NCBI GenBank assembly: GCA_019359495.1 | Contig: JAHHHF010000074.1 | Coordinates: forward strand, 1-64,000 | Length of the DNA: 64,000 nt | Direction: 5' to 3' | Source of the DNA: Goleter apudmare HA4340-LM2 | GTDB taxonomy: Bacteria; Cyanobacteriota; Cyanobacteriia; Cyanobacteriales; Nostocaceae | Shown: positions 53,640 to 62,982 of the stretch, piece after piece | Layout: every line of letters starts with the position of its first letter | Position numbering within the stretch: the stretch's first letter is position 1 | Program-made: the position numbers and the translations under genes | The notes under the pieces: generated by a model | What the model was told of the DNA's origin: nothing | The model's input: the letters and a program-made list of their open reading frames with translations, nothing else | Databases searched by the model: none

Positions 53640-54040
53640 CTCGTGTTCCCTCTACAACCAAGGCGTATTTGGTGCAAAAATTTCCTCTACAATTTTCGTT
53701 TGATGTTATTTCCTCCGTCAAAAGACAGGCTGTCAAACTTCATCGCCTAGAGGTTGTTTGTAAACAATTGTCAAAAAATATAATTGGGTGCTTCAAGTCA
53801 TTTCAAGATCTCCTTAATTGTAATTATATTCATTTACCTTTCAAGTTCTATAGATTTGACCTTTGTTGAAAAATAGCCTCTTAAAATTGGTATTCCTGTT
53901 ATCAGAATTGGTATAGTAACTGTTTGCGTAATAGGCAAGAGGTAAAAGTTAAGATTGATAGGGTCGGGCTTAAAAATATTATTAATTATGTTAGGAAATT
54001 TCAATGTAGTGGACTGACAAGCCTAAAATGATGCAAACAA

Positions 54041-54225
54041 TTTGGGAGCATCCCAAATGTGTAAATTTATTTTTTTGTAGTGATGGCTCTCTAGCTCGCT
54101 TCCTGGACATTAGGGAGCAAGATGCTCCCACTACAAATTTTATTTTTGCAAAATTGGGATGCTCCCAACAATTTTCTTGTGGTGCGGGCATCTTGCCCGC
54201 TAATTAAAACGGGCATATTGCCCGT
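54041..54225. repeat. Array of five related hairpins (GGGAGCATCCC / GCGGGCATCTTGCCCGC type)
   Basis: Five short palindromes follow one another: tttgggagcatcccaaa at 54041-54057, gggagcaagatgctccc at 54113-54130, ttgggatgctcccaa at 54154-54168, gcgggcatcttgcccgc at 54184-54200 and acgggcatattgcccgt at 54209-54225. They share the pattern GGGNGCA..TGC(C/N)CCC. Stems are 6 to 7 bp. Such units are common in Nostoc intergenic DNA. Confidence 0.7.
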
Positions 54226-54355
54226 ACTACAAGAGATTGTTAATACACAAAATTAGCTTAGACACGCCAGTAGGGTGCGTTGTCGCCAAACACCGCACCA
54301 TCAAAGACGGTGTATCTATACCCGCCTCGGAATTTATTCCAAGTCTAATACCGCA

Positions 54356-54528
54356 AGTCCACTTAGAGTCTCTTTGAAAAGTTTTTTGCTGTGACTTTAG
54401 GCACTTTGAGATCCCCCCTTAAAAAGGTGGGAACCGGAATCAAAGTCTCCCTTTTTAAGGGAGATTTAGAGGGATCTAAAACTTTTGATACCGATAAGAG
54501 GACTTTTCAAACATCCACTTAAGTGGGC
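54356..54528. repeat. Nested inverted-repeat element, about 173 bp (MITE-like)
   Basis: The outer arms agtccactta..ctttgaaaag (54356-54381) and cttttcaaacatccacttaa (from 54502) are imperfect complements. Inner arms are gatccccccttaaaaagg (54410-54427) and ccctttttaagggag with agagggatc (54449-54476). The element encodes nothing. Outer and inner pairs together would fold as a long hairpin, as small non-autonomous elements do. Confidence 0.5.
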
Positions 54529-54657
54529 TGTAATCAATTTTTTCTTGAGTCCTCTTCAGAGGACTTAGGCTATGAGTCAGGAACTTAAGTAGGTGGGCGG
54601 TATATGTTGAGGTATGTAAGTTTCACAGGAAAAGAAATGTCGAGTAGGTAGTGTTAT

Positions 54658-54692
54658 AGAAAATCCCCAACTTTTTAAAAAAGTCGGGGATT
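54658..54692 (-). terminator. Intrinsic terminator of pilQ
   Basis: On the minus strand, aatccccgacttttt pairs with aaaaagttggggatt (one mismatch) and is followed by ttct. It begins 24 bp after the pilQ stop codon. Confidence 0.8.
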
Positions 54693-54715
54693 CGTCGCTT
54701 TGTAATTACGAATTA

Positions 54716-57157
54716 CTATTTACCAGGCGCTTTATAACCACGACGTTCGAGGATTTGCCGCACCTCTGGACTGGGGTTGTAGTTATAGCCGTAAGAGGAG
54801 CGCTCAGAGTCATCCATGACTTGAGGTGTCAGTAACACAATCACTTCTCTACGCTCATTGGTTCTGTTTGTGCTTCTAAACAGCGAACCGAGAAGAGGAA
54901 TGTCACCCAAAATAGGAATCTTGGAGACACTTGTCCGGTCTTGGTCTTGAATAATTCCTGAGAGAACTAGTGTCTGACCATCTCGTAGACGAATCATACC
55001 TGAAGTAAGAGAGCGTTCAGAAACTAAAATAATGCGTCCATTTCCTGTGTTTTCAGCTGCTGAGGGCGCACTGACAGTTGGAGCCACAGATAATGAAACA
55101 AAACCGTTATCATCAATGCGCTCGATTTTCACATTTAAGGTTAAACCAACTTTTTGTTTATCAATTCTTCTCTCTGTTCTGGAGCCACCAGCATTATCTG
55201 TAGTTTCGAGAGTGATGTTTCCGACTACTTCCTGAGTCAAGTTAACAAGAGCTTGTTGACCTTCTTGCACAATTAGAGTTGGGTCAGTCAAAATCTTGGC
55301 ATTACCACTTGTTACCTGAGCTTGTAGACTAGCAAGGAGACGTTTGGGGAATTGGTATAGAGAGGGAAGAGATGCAACAGCTGAACCTAGAGTACCTTGT
55401 GAAACAGTCGTTGTGCCATCAGCATTGCGTGTAATGATGTTATCTGTTGCTGGAGTGATTTCAGAGAACCCTGGTTGCAGGGGGTTTCCATTGCTAGTAG
55501 GTGCAACAGGCTGGTAAAAGTTTCCAGAACCTGAGTTTGCCGCTCTAGAGATATTGCCGTTTTGGTCTACTATTACCGTACCTGGGGTAGTTCCTGGAAT
55601 AGATACGGAACTGTTTGGTTCAAAGAAAGGCGATCCTGTAATTGGATTCTGGATTACAGGTGTACTAGTCACACTGTTGCCAACTTCAGCACTGGTAGGT
55701 GGTCTTGAACCGCCAAAATTTAGGGATGCGGCACCACCATCACTACTAAAGAAGTTATTGCCAACTCCAAAGGAAAAGCTAGTGTTATACAACTGCTCTC
55801 CGGACAGATTAACATCAATAATCTTGACGTTAACTGCTACTTGACGACGGCGGATATCAAGCTGAGTTAATTGCGCCATTGCCACCTCAACAAGTTTAGG
55901 AGAACCAACCAAGGTGATAGAATTGGTGCGCTCGTCTCCTAATGCCTGTAAACCTCGCAATAAAGGTGTTGTGTATTTAGAATCTTCCAGAGTAAGACGC
56001 TCAATTCTGGTTTCTGTGGTCGTCTGAGTTTGGGTAACAGGAGCAGCCCCAGCGCCCACGGGTACAGCATTCACACTAGTAACTTGTCGTTCACGGCTGA
56101 CAGCACTTTCTGCCCCCATACCCACCAAGAAGTTTAAGGCGACTCCCACCGTTACTTGATTGAGTCGCAGGTTACGCATCACTGTGTCACGGGTGGCGTT
56201 GGGTAGATTCGGCCCGACAAAAATTGTGCGCCCACTGCGGTTAGCTTCTAAACCACTTAAGCGCAAGACATGGTTAAACACATCTTGCACAGGCTCGTTT
56301 TCTATATCTAGAGAGATTGTCTGTCCATCTTTACCAGCAGCAGCAGCTGGCTGACCTGACGCAGCTTGTCCCTCGGTTGCACCAGCACTGACATAAGCCA
56401 AGTTCATCCCCGCAGCCCGCGCCAGCAGTGATAATACTTCCCGCACTGGTGCATCTCGCAAGACCAAGCGGGGAACCCGTTCTTGGGTGCCTAAATCAAT
56501 CGTGCTAGGGGAAGCATCAGTATTGGAGATGGCGATATCGCCCACAGGTGGGGCGACGGCTCTAGGTAAGAAAGGTGGGGCTTGGCTGATGGGTTGACCA
56601 GGCCCAGCAGGCTGTGCAGGTTTACCGTCAATAGTGACTTGGGGGTTAGGAACCAGCACCTCTGGACTTGTACCAGGTTGGGCAGGAATTGGTGCAGGGG
56701 AGGCTATGGGTGCTGTTGGTCTTGGTGTGGGTGTTGAGGCAGTAGTACCTGAAGAGGGATTAAAGCCCAGGATAATACTGTCTTGCTTGCGCTCTACAGG
56801 TTGACCGTTGGGGGCGTTATTGCTTCCAGTTACCACCACCCGGATGCTATTGGCGTCAAGCTGAAGAATTTCAACTGAGGCAATTCCCGTAGCAGGGTTT
56901 TCTCGGCGAAAATTGTTGCCTTGTGGTAGACGTAGTTGAGTGTTGATCACATCTGCAACTAAGGAATTACCTCTTTTGGTCGTGAAAATTTGCGGGCGGC
57001 TACCTGATGAAGTCTTTAAGACCACACTCACGCCGCCGTTTGCCGGATTTACCTGGACATCAGTAATCTGGGTAATCTGTGCCCATGCTGGCTGTGCTGC
57101 CAAAAACACAAAAGCGGCAGTGCCTAAAATTAAACTATTACCGTGAAGCTGTTTCAC
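54716..57157 (-). CDS. pilQ: Type IV pilus secretin PilQ
   Basis: An 813-residue outer-membrane secretin. It has a signal peptide (LILGTAAFVFLAAQPAWA), an N-terminal AMIN domain (about 28-130) for cell-wall attachment, a Pro-rich linker, STN and secretin N domains (VREVLSLLARAAGMNLAYVS, NQVTVGVALNFLVGMGAESA) and the C-terminal secretin core with VPILGDIPLLGSLFRS. The start is GTG 57157 behind gaggaa. It is the outer-membrane gate for pili, needed for motility and DNA uptake. It follows pilO by 160 bp that contain short AATTTTG-type repeats, and ends in a terminator. Confidence 0.95.
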   Translation of the reverse strand: MKQLHGNSLILGTAAFVFLAAQPAWAQITQITDVQVNPANGGVSVVLKTSSGSRPQIFTTKRGNSLVADVINTQLRLPQGNNFRRENPATGIASVEILQLDANSIRVVVTGSNNAPNGQPVERKQDSIILGFNPSSGTTASTPTPRPTAPIASPAPIPAQPGTSPEVLVPNPQVTIDGKPAQPAGPGQPISQAPPFLPRAVAPPVGDIAISNTDASPSTIDLGTQERVPRLVLRDAPVREVLSLLARAAGMNLAYVSAGATEGQAASGQPAAAAGKDGQTISLDIENEPVQDVFNHVLRLSGLEANRSGRTIFVGPNLPNATRDTVMRNLRLNQVTVGVALNFLVGMGAESAVSRERQVTSVNAVPVGAGAAPVTQTQTTTETRIERLTLEDSKYTTPLLRGLQALGDERTNSITLVGSPKLVEVAMAQLTQLDIRRRQVAVNVKIIDVNLSGEQLYNTSFSFGVGNNFFSSDGGAASLNFGGSRPPTSAEVGNSVTSTPVIQNPITGSPFFEPNSSVSIPGTTPGTVIVDQNGNISRAANSGSGNFYQPVAPTSNGNPLQPGFSEITPATDNIITRNADGTTTVSQGTLGSAVASLPSLYQFPKRLLASLQAQVTSGNAKILTDPTLIVQEGQQALVNLTQEVVGNITLETTDNAGGSRTERRIDKQKVGLTLNVKIERIDDNGFVSLSVAPTVSAPSAAENTGNGRIILVSERSLTSGMIRLRDGQTLVLSGIIQDQDRTSVSKIPILGDIPLLGSLFRSTNRTNERREVIVLLTPQVMDDSERSSYGYNYNPSPEVRQILERRGYKAPGK

Positions 57158-57317
57158 AGTTCATTCCTCACCTGATAGAACCTTGTTGACAAAAAGTCTT
57201 GAATATGAATTGTAGTACGAGCTACTTTTAGACCAATTCGTAATTCGTAATTAAGAAAGTTAGATATGGTCTGGGTTTCTTAATTTTGAATTTTGAATTT
57301 TGAGTTTTGAATTGGTA
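57158..57317. repeat. Spacer between pilO and pilQ with tandem AATTTTG repeats
   Basis: A tract aattttgaattttgaatttt near 57281-57305 and aattcgtaattcgtaatt near 57236-57255 are heptamer-like tandem repeats of STRR type. They separate two genes that are close together in most pil operons. A promoter for pilQ may lie here. Confidence 0.45.
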
Positions 57318-58085
57318 CTACTGTGCCGTTTGTGCTTCTTTAGCAGCTTTTGCTACTTCTTCTGGATTCAATGGCATTAATGCCTGTAGCTGGAAAGATG
57401 TATTGATTGGTGCCGGGCCTCTTTGCCGCAACGCTTTCCCTGATGCTGAATTCAGTTCTGGTGGTGCTAATGCTGAGTCGTAGTTTCTCACTATCAACAA
57501 AGGCTGTAACCGCTCAATATTACGCATAATTGATTGGGTTTGTTCATAAGTACCCACAATTTCAATATCGATACTGCTACGTTTTAGCTTGCCGTTAACC
57601 TGCGCTCCCAGACTACCGTCAGTAATTGTTTCAGCTTGCTGTGTAGCTGGGGCAAATTTTTTCAGCTTGGCTCTTTGTGGATTGGTCAGTATTTGCACAT
57701 TGCCAGATTCAACTAAGCGATTGATATCTAATAGCAATGTATCCAAAGTTTTCTCGTTAGAAAATAACGCTAAAACCTGTATTCTCTGCTGTTTTGCCTG
57801 GTTTAGCTCCTCTTTTACCTTGTCAATTTGATTAATACTGGCGTTCTTTTGATCAATTTGCCCTTGCAATTCATTGACTTTTGTTTGCTGCTGCTGATAG
57901 CTTTCCCAAGCTGGCATTACCATATTCATCAGCATATACAAAGCTCCACCAATTCCTAAGACTCCCGCCAGGATACCAATGATTCTAGGTGTGAAACTAA
58001 TGCCAAAGATGACAGGATAGGCTGGGGTTTCATTAAATTCCCCATTGGGGTCGGCAAAATTATAATCATCACTACTGAGCGTCAT
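57318..58085 (-). CDS. pilO: Type IV pilus assembly protein PilO
   Basis: A 255-residue inner-membrane protein. One transmembrane helix (about 32-53, IIGILAGVLGIGGALYMLMNM) is followed by a coiled coil (YQQQQTKVNELQGQIDQ) and a periplasmic ferredoxin-like domain containing SIDIEIVGTYEQTQSIMRNIERL. Its ATG overlaps the pilN stop by 4 bp (ATGA), so the two are translated together. PilO pairs with PilN in the alignment subcomplex between PilM and PilQ. Confidence 0.92.
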   Translation of the reverse strand: MTLSSDDYNFADPNGEFNETPAYPVIFGISFTPRIIGILAGVLGIGGALYMLMNMVMPAWESYQQQQTKVNELQGQIDQKNASINQIDKVKEELNQAKQQRIQVLALFSNEKTLDTLLLDINRLVESGNVQILTNPQRAKLKKFAPATQQAETITDGSLGAQVNGKLKRSSIDIEIVGTYEQTQSIMRNIERLQPLLIVRNYDSALAPPELNSASGKALRQRGPAPINTSFQLQALMPLNPEEVAKAAKEAQTAQ

Positions 58086-58846
58086 TTTGAAATGACTCCT
58101 GTTTGTTGCATACTGCGAATTCTAGCTACTAGTCCCACTGTGCCTTTTTTCTCTAACTCCCGAATTAATTCCGAAGCTGGAACTTCACTCAGACTGGATT
58201 GGATAGTGTATTTAACTACTTGAATCGGCGGAATTGATGTATTACTCTCTCCACTACCTTGTGGTAAGGGTGCATTGACTAACTCTGCTGTAATAATTTT
58301 GTTTTCTGAGGGCTTTAAGAACCGAGACTGTTGCAGTGTCAACAAGAAATCATTGACATCGTTAAATGAACGAGCCACTCCAGAAATTTCGATTCCCCCA
58401 GCCGGATTAGCTGCTGCTTGTCCTTCCTCTGGTTTGGTTGGTGCGATTTGCTTGATATTTTCAATTTGCACTGGTGCTGGTATGCGATCGCGCAAATCTT
58501 GTAACATAGCTGACCAAGGCCGAATTTGGTCAAACACTGTCACTAAAGCCTGTGTCTCGCCTTTAACTTTGTTGGTTTCTTCCCGAATTTTGTTAATATT
58601 GCCGATTTCTGTATCTAACCTCTGGTTTTCTGCCTCTAGTTGTGCTGTTTTCTGCTCCAACTCAGCATTTTGCGCTTGTAAAAACCACAAACCACCCCCA
58701 ATCACAGCAGGGAGGCACAAACCTATAGCTACTCCCACATATACGGGCGTTAAATTCCCAGTCGGTAATCCGATTCCTGGTGTTTTTTTAGGCTGTTTCT
58801 GGTAAATGGGGCGGTCTTTAAGAAAGTTAACGTCTAAACTGTACAT
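58082..58846 (-). CDS. pilN: Type IV pilus assembly protein PilN
   Basis: A 254-residue protein. The N-terminus starts MYSLDVNFLKDRP, where the cytoplasmic tail of PilN binds PilM. One transmembrane helix (about 34-54, VYVGVAIGLCLPAVIGGGLWFL) precedes a coiled coil (NAELEQKTAQLEAENQRLDTE) and a periplasmic domain with GIEISGVARSFNDVNDFLLTL. It overlaps pilO by 4 bp and lies 4 bp after pilM. Confidence 0.92.
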   Translation of the reverse strand: MYSLDVNFLKDRPIYQKQPKKTPGIGLPTGNLTPVYVGVAIGLCLPAVIGGGLWFLQAQNAELEQKTAQLEAENQRLDTEIGNINKIREETNKVKGETQALVTVFDQIRPWSAMLQDLRDRIPAPVQIENIKQIAPTKPEEGQAAANPAGGIEISGVARSFNDVNDFLLTLQQSRFLKPSENKIITAELVNAPLPQGSGESNTSIPPIQVVKYTIQSSLSEVPASELIRELEKKGTVGLVARIRSMQQTGVISK

Positions 58847-58850
58847 TCTG

Positions 58851-59957
58851 TTATACTTCCCGCATTCCTAAACCAAGTACTGTTGCTAAACCAGAGCGTT
58901 GTACCGCAGGATATTTGTCTTCATCCACCGATAATGACAAAGCTCCGATAGGATCGATTTGGGTGGTTGGCAAACTTAATCTTTGAGTAAAGAACTCATC
59001 TAGCCCTCGTAACCCACCTCCCGGCCCAGCGAGTAAAATCTGCGCTACCTCCAGGTTTTCACTCTGATTGAGATAAAAATCGATGGAACGGCGCAGCTCG
59101 TCGGTAAGTTCGCCTAAAACTCTCAATATGGCTGCCATGCCAGGATTGATATCAGTGACGCCGGTTTTGCCATCATCTATAGGAGTTGGAACAATTGTCA
59201 TTCCCTGCAACAGTTCCATATCTCGTGATGTGGGTAAGCTCATCACCCTCGATAGTGCAGTTTGCATTTGATAAGTACCTATGGGCACTGTGCGCGAAAA
59301 TTGCGGTACTCCGTTAACGATGATGGCAATTTCGGTACTGTCGAACTCGATATCAACTAAAACTGCGGCTTCTTGTGGCCCAAATTGCCGCAGTTGTTCA
59401 CGAATTGTGCGAATCAGTGCAAAACTGTTAATCTCTAAAACGTCAATTTGCAATCCTGCCTGCTCAAATGTACTGATATATGTATCTGTCACCTCCTTGC
59501 GGGTGGCAACTAAGAGTACCTGTACCTTTTCAATGCCGTCCTCATCCACGAAGTACCCAAGTTTCTGATAATCTACATCAGCTTCTTCGCGGGGATAAGG
59601 TAAATACAAACTGGCTTCATGGTTCAACACCATATCTCGCAGTTCTTTGTCATCTAACTCTGCTGGTACTGGGATGAGACGGACAATTGAATCTCTTCCC
59701 GGTACAGCAGTCGCCACGCGAGAAGCCTTGATTTTACTCTCAGCCAGCGCCTGTTGAATTAATTCAGCTACGGCTGGGGGGTCGGCAATTTGTCCATCAG
59801 TAATCAGTCCTTCGGGAACCGCTACCGATGTTAATGCTTCTATTTTTAAGCCTTGACGTTGTTTGCGTAGCTGAACTATGTTCACCCTTTCTGGTGCAAG
59901 CTCAATGCCGACCCCTTGATTAGATTTGCCAAACAGACTATTGAAACTTTTCACCAC
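58851..59957 (-). CDS. pilM: Type IV pilus assembly protein PilM
   Basis: An actin-like cytoplasmic ATPase-fold protein of about 368 residues. GTG 59957 or the next GTG (VKSFNSLFGKSNQGVGIEL) fits homologues; a TTG at 59993 would add 12 residues. Actin-fold motifs are GVGIELAPERVNIVQLRK, AVLVDIEFDSTEIAIIVNG (phosphate loop 2) and ILLAGPGGGLRGLDEF (adenosine region). It anchors the PilN-PilO complex. It is the first gene of the pilM-N-O-Q operon. Confidence 0.93.
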   Translation of the reverse strand: MVKSFNSLFGKSNQGVGIELAPERVNIVQLRKQRQGLKIEALTSVAVPEGLITDGQIADPPAVAELIQQALAESKIKASRVATAVPGRDSIVRLIPVPAELDDKELRDMVLNHEASLYLPYPREEADVDYQKLGYFVDEDGIEKVQVLLVATRKEVTDTYISTFEQAGLQIDVLEINSFALIRTIREQLRQFGPQEAAVLVDIEFDSTEIAIIVNGVPQFSRTVPIGTYQMQTALSRVMSLPTSRDMELLQGMTIVPTPIDDGKTGVTDINPGMAAILRVLGELTDELRRSIDFYLNQSENLEVAQILLAGPGGGLRGLDEFFTQRLSLPTTQIDPIGALSLSVDEDKYPAVQRSGLATVLGLGMREV

Positions 59958-60097
59958 AGTTGTACTCGCTGAACTGCTAAGTTGAAAAATCAAATGACAC
60001 TAAAAACGATCTTGGTGCGAGGTAATCGATTTACCCTATAATCTCGACAATTCTGCATAACCTTTTCATCCGGAGCAAGCGTAAAAATACTAGTAAA

Positions 60098-61396
60098 ATG
60101 TTTAAAATTCAAAAATTTCAGAAATTAACCATTTGGGCAGTACTTGGTTTATTGACTAGCTGGATTGTTAGTTGCAGCACAGGTAATGTCAACACGAACA
60201 CAAAACAGGCCGCTCCAGGTGTAGCAACTGTTGAGTTTTGGACAATGCAACTCCAACCTCAATTTACCGACTACTTCCAAAGCCTAATTGCGACTTTTGA
60301 GTCAGAAAATTCAGGTATAAAGGTGAACTGGGTTGATGTGCCTTGGGCAGCAATGGAGAACAAAATCTTAACAGCTGTCTCCGCAAAAACGCCACCTGAT
60401 GTTGTTAACCTCAATCCAGATTTTGCTTCGCAACTGGCAGGACGAAATGCTTGGTTAGACTTGGATACAGAAGTTCCAAATGAAGTTCGTTCCTCCTATT
60501 TGCCCAATATTTGGAAAGCTAGTACGCTCAATGGTAAAAGTTTTGGTGTTCCTTGGTACCTCACCACACGGCTAACCATTTATAACACTGATTTATTAAA
60601 ACAGGCAGGCATCAGTAAAATCCCCAGTACTTACGCAGAATTAGCACAAGTAGCACAGCAAATAAAAGATAAAACAGGTAAATATGCCTTTTTTGTCACT
60701 TTTGCACCCCAGGATTCTGGGGAAGTCCTGCAATCTTTCGTGCAAATGGGAGTTACCCTAGTAGATACCGAAGGAAAAGCGGCGTTTAATTCCCCACAAG
60801 GGAAAGCGGCTTTTCAGTATTGGGTAGACTTGTACAAAAGAGGATTGCTACCCAGAGAAGTTTTAACCCAAGGACATCGCCATGCAATCGATTTGTACCA
60901 AGCCGGAGAAACAGCCTTTTTAGCTTCAGGGCCAGAGTTTCTCAAGTCTATTGCTAATAATGCCCCAAAAATTGCTCAAGCGTCAGCGATCGCACCCCAA
61001 CTGACAGGCGACACAGGTAAGAAAAACGTCGCTGTGATGAATATAGTCGTCCCTCGTGACAGCAAACAACCAGAAGCTGCTGTCAAATTTGCCTTATTCC
61101 TTACCAATGACCAAAACCAACTAGCCTTTGCTAAAGCTGCAAATGTCCTACCGTCTACAGTCAAAGCACTATCAGACAGCTACTTTAAAGATTTACCCGA
61201 TACTGCATCAACAGTAGAAAAAGCGCGTGTTGTTAGTGCTAAACAACTGCAACAAGCAGAAGTTTTAACCCCACCTTTGAAGGATATTAAGAAACTGCAA
61301 AAGGCAATTTATGAGAATTTGCAAGCAGCAATGTTAGGGCAAAAAACAGTAGATAAAGCTGTAGAGGATGCAGAGCAGGAATGGAACAGCAGATAA
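60098..61396 (+). CDS. Sugar ABC transporter substrate-binding lipoprotein (family 1)
   Basis: A 432-residue lipoprotein with a lipobox at LTSWIVSCSTG. The binding-protein fold shows VEFWTMQLQPQFTDYF, the family signature region LNGKSFGVPWYLTTRLTIYN with DLLKQAGISKIP, and PQLTGDTGKKNVAVMNIVVPRD. This is the pattern of sugar-binding proteins similar to MalE/UgpB. The partner permeases and ATPase are not in the window, so it may be an orphan that works with distant genes. The sugar is unknown. It is divergent from pilM. Confidence 0.9.
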   Translation: MFKIQKFQKLTIWAVLGLLTSWIVSCSTGNVNTNTKQAAPGVATVEFWTMQLQPQFTDYFQSLIATFESENSGIKVNWVDVPWAAMENKILTAVSAKTPPDVVNLNPDFASQLAGRNAWLDLDTEVPNEVRSSYLPNIWKASTLNGKSFGVPWYLTTRLTIYNTDLLKQAGISKIPSTYAELAQVAQQIKDKTGKYAFFVTFAPQDSGEVLQSFVQMGVTLVDTEGKAAFNSPQGKAAFQYWVDLYKRGLLPREVLTQGHRHAIDLYQAGETAFLASGPEFLKSIANNAPKIAQASAIAPQLTGDTGKKNVAVMNIVVPRDSKQPEAAVKFALFLTNDQNQLAFAKAANVLPSTVKALSDSYFKDLPDTASTVEKARVVSAKQLQQAEVLTPPLKDIKKLQKAIYENLQAAMLGQKTVDKAVEDAEQEWNSR

Positions 61397-61437
61397 TCCG
61401 TAATTCGTAATACGAATCGCAAACCAGAATACAACAG

Positions 61438-61460
61438 TAGGGGTGAACGGTTGTTCGCCC
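61438..61460. repeat. Palindromic repeat AGGGGTGAACGGTTGTTCGCCC, copy 3
   Basis: This is the third copy of the family at 16261 and 53241. It lies 40 bp after the stop of the sugar-binding protein gene, so it may function as a 3' hairpin. Confidence 0.55.
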
Positions 61461-61645
61461 TGACAATTTTTGGTATCACAAAATTGCAATCTTTTGTAAG
61501 TAATTGGTCATAATTAATTTTAATTCTTTTGTTACTATGCTCCATACCCTAAATGCAGTTCATTTAGACTGAAATCCAATACATGGTGAGGGCACAGCGT
61601 CTGAAATCTTTTCATGGATAAACCAGTATTATCGGTGTCGTGCCC

Positions 61646-62890
61646 CTACAAAGCTCCATGACCCATGCCCAAGAAACTGCCAATTAAATATAGCGACCCA
61701 CACAATACAACCAAATCATTGGTGTTAGCAAAAGCTGCCTCTAATCCTGAAGGTAAACCTGGATAAGATTGACAAAAACTTAATTGTGGACAGATATTTC
61801 TAGCTAGCTTGGCTAATTCATCTGGCAGGGCTGAACCAGGGTCTGGTACTGGTACGAGGAATAATTTATCGCCATCTCGCAGCAGGGCTGAGAAAATCTC
61901 GGCATGTTCTTTATTCGCCATCATTCCCATAACCCAAGTCACAGTCAGCGCATCTAGCGTATCCACATAATCGCGCAATACATGAGCACCGCCAGGATTA
62001 TGAGCACCATCTAATAATAATTTATGCTGTTGCCAAGTAATCCATTGGATACGTCCTGGCCATTTGGTTTTTGCCATGCCGTTGATGATGGCTGATTCGG
62101 TAATTTGCCAACCTTTTACTTGCAGAATTCCTAAAGCAGCTAAAGCTAATGCCGAATTAGTTAATTGAATTTGTCCTTGTAATGGCAAAGGATATTTAAT
62201 TGATTCATACTCAGCCCATCCTGGTTCTAATTGGCGAGCACTTTGGGGTGTAACCAGGGGACATTGTAATTTGAGGATATGCGATCGCACAACTTTTTCA
62301 GCATCTTCTGGCAATGGCCCAACCACCGCCGGACATCCGGGTTTGAGAATTCCAGATTTTTCTCTAGCAATGTCGGTAATAGTAGGGCCTAATTGCTGTA
62401 TGTGATCACGGCTAATAGAAGTAATGATAGTAACTAGGGGTTGCAAACAAACATTAGTCGCATCCAAACGCCCTCCTAGTCCAACTTCTAATACTGCCAC
62501 ATCAACTTGCTGCCGGGCAAAATATAACCAAGCAGCTGCGGTGACGACTTCAAACTGAGTGGGAGGTTCATCATCAGGAGAAATAGCAGATTGAACCTGG
62601 AGTATTAATTGTGCCAACTCATCTGAACTAATAGGCTGTTCATTGATACAAATGCGTTCCGTCCAATCAACTAGATGAGGCGAAGTGTAGCGCCCCGTGC
62701 GATAACCAGCCTCAGTCAAAACCGAGGAAAGATAGGCACAAACTGAACCTTTACCATTCGTACCAGCAACATGAATAATCGGCACCTGTTCATGGGGATT
62801 TCCCAGATTTGCCAACAGCCGGAAAATGCGTGAGAGTCCCAGATTAATACCAAAGCGTTGCAGGGGATTTACAAGTGAGTCGATGTTCAT
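61646..62890 (-). CDS. folC: Bifunctional dihydrofolate/folylpolyglutamate synthase
   Basis: A 414-residue Mur-ligase-fold enzyme from ATG 62890 (MNIDSLVNPLQRFGINLGL); the frame to 62974 passes through a repeat and is rejected. The P-loop is VAGTNGKGSVCAYLS, followed by YTSPHLVDWTERI, the VLEVGLGGRLDATN block and the C-terminal LLDGAHNPGGA. It joins glutamate to dihydropteroate and to reduced folates in the cytoplasm. A 33-bp perfect palindrome is 38 bp upstream of the start. Confidence 0.95.
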   Translation of the reverse strand: MNIDSLVNPLQRFGINLGLSRIFRLLANLGNPHEQVPIIHVAGTNGKGSVCAYLSSVLTEAGYRTGRYTSPHLVDWTERICINEQPISSDELAQLILQVQSAISPDDEPPTQFEVVTAAAWLYFARQQVDVAVLEVGLGGRLDATNVCLQPLVTIITSISRDHIQQLGPTITDIAREKSGILKPGCPAVVGPLPEDAEKVVRSHILKLQCPLVTPQSARQLEPGWAEYESIKYPLPLQGQIQLTNSALALAALGILQVKGWQITESAIINGMAKTKWPGRIQWITWQQHKLLLDGAHNPGGAHVLRDYVDTLDALTVTWVMGMMANKEHAEIFSALLRDGDKLFLVPVPDPGSALPDELAKLARNICPQLSFCQSYPGLPSGLEAAFANTNDLVVLCGSLYLIGSFLGMGHGAL

Positions 62891-62927
62891 AGATGGGGAG
62901 ATATGGGGGAGAAATAATTGTTGATCC

Positions 62928-62960
62928 TTGTAGAGACGTTGCACTGCAACGTCTCTACAA
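62928..62960. repeat. Perfect 33-bp palindrome, GAGACGTTGCA family
   Basis: The arm ttgtagagacgttgca (62928-62943) and its complement (62945-62960) flank one central base. A variant copy is at 15152-15178. The family is very common in Nostoc genomes. Its location between psbY and folC suggests a hairpin in the leader of folC or the tail of psbY. Confidence 0.75.
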
Positions 62961-62982
62961 ATGATAAATAACAAACCACCAC

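Larger units (their letters stand above)
53640..54715. other. 1076-bp intergenic region rich in inverted repeats
   Basis: Open frames here (for example 53669-53869 plus, 53991-54191 minus) do not look coding and the second is entirely within repeat hairpins. The region holds the petJ upstream sequence, a five-hairpin array, a nested inverted-repeat element and the pilQ terminator, each listed separately. No RNA gene was identified. Confidence 0.5.

Noticed and set aside
53669-53869. 66-codon plus-strand ORF divergent from petJ
   Set aside because: No protein-like conservation, no ribosome site, and overlaps the petJ upstream region.
53991-54191. 66-codon minus-strand ORF behind petJ
   Set aside because: It lies within the palindromic hairpin array and is an effect of repeated units.
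54041-54225. CRISPR array
   Set aside because: The units are short palindromes with unequal spacing and divergent sequence, no constant direct repeat and no cas genes nearby.
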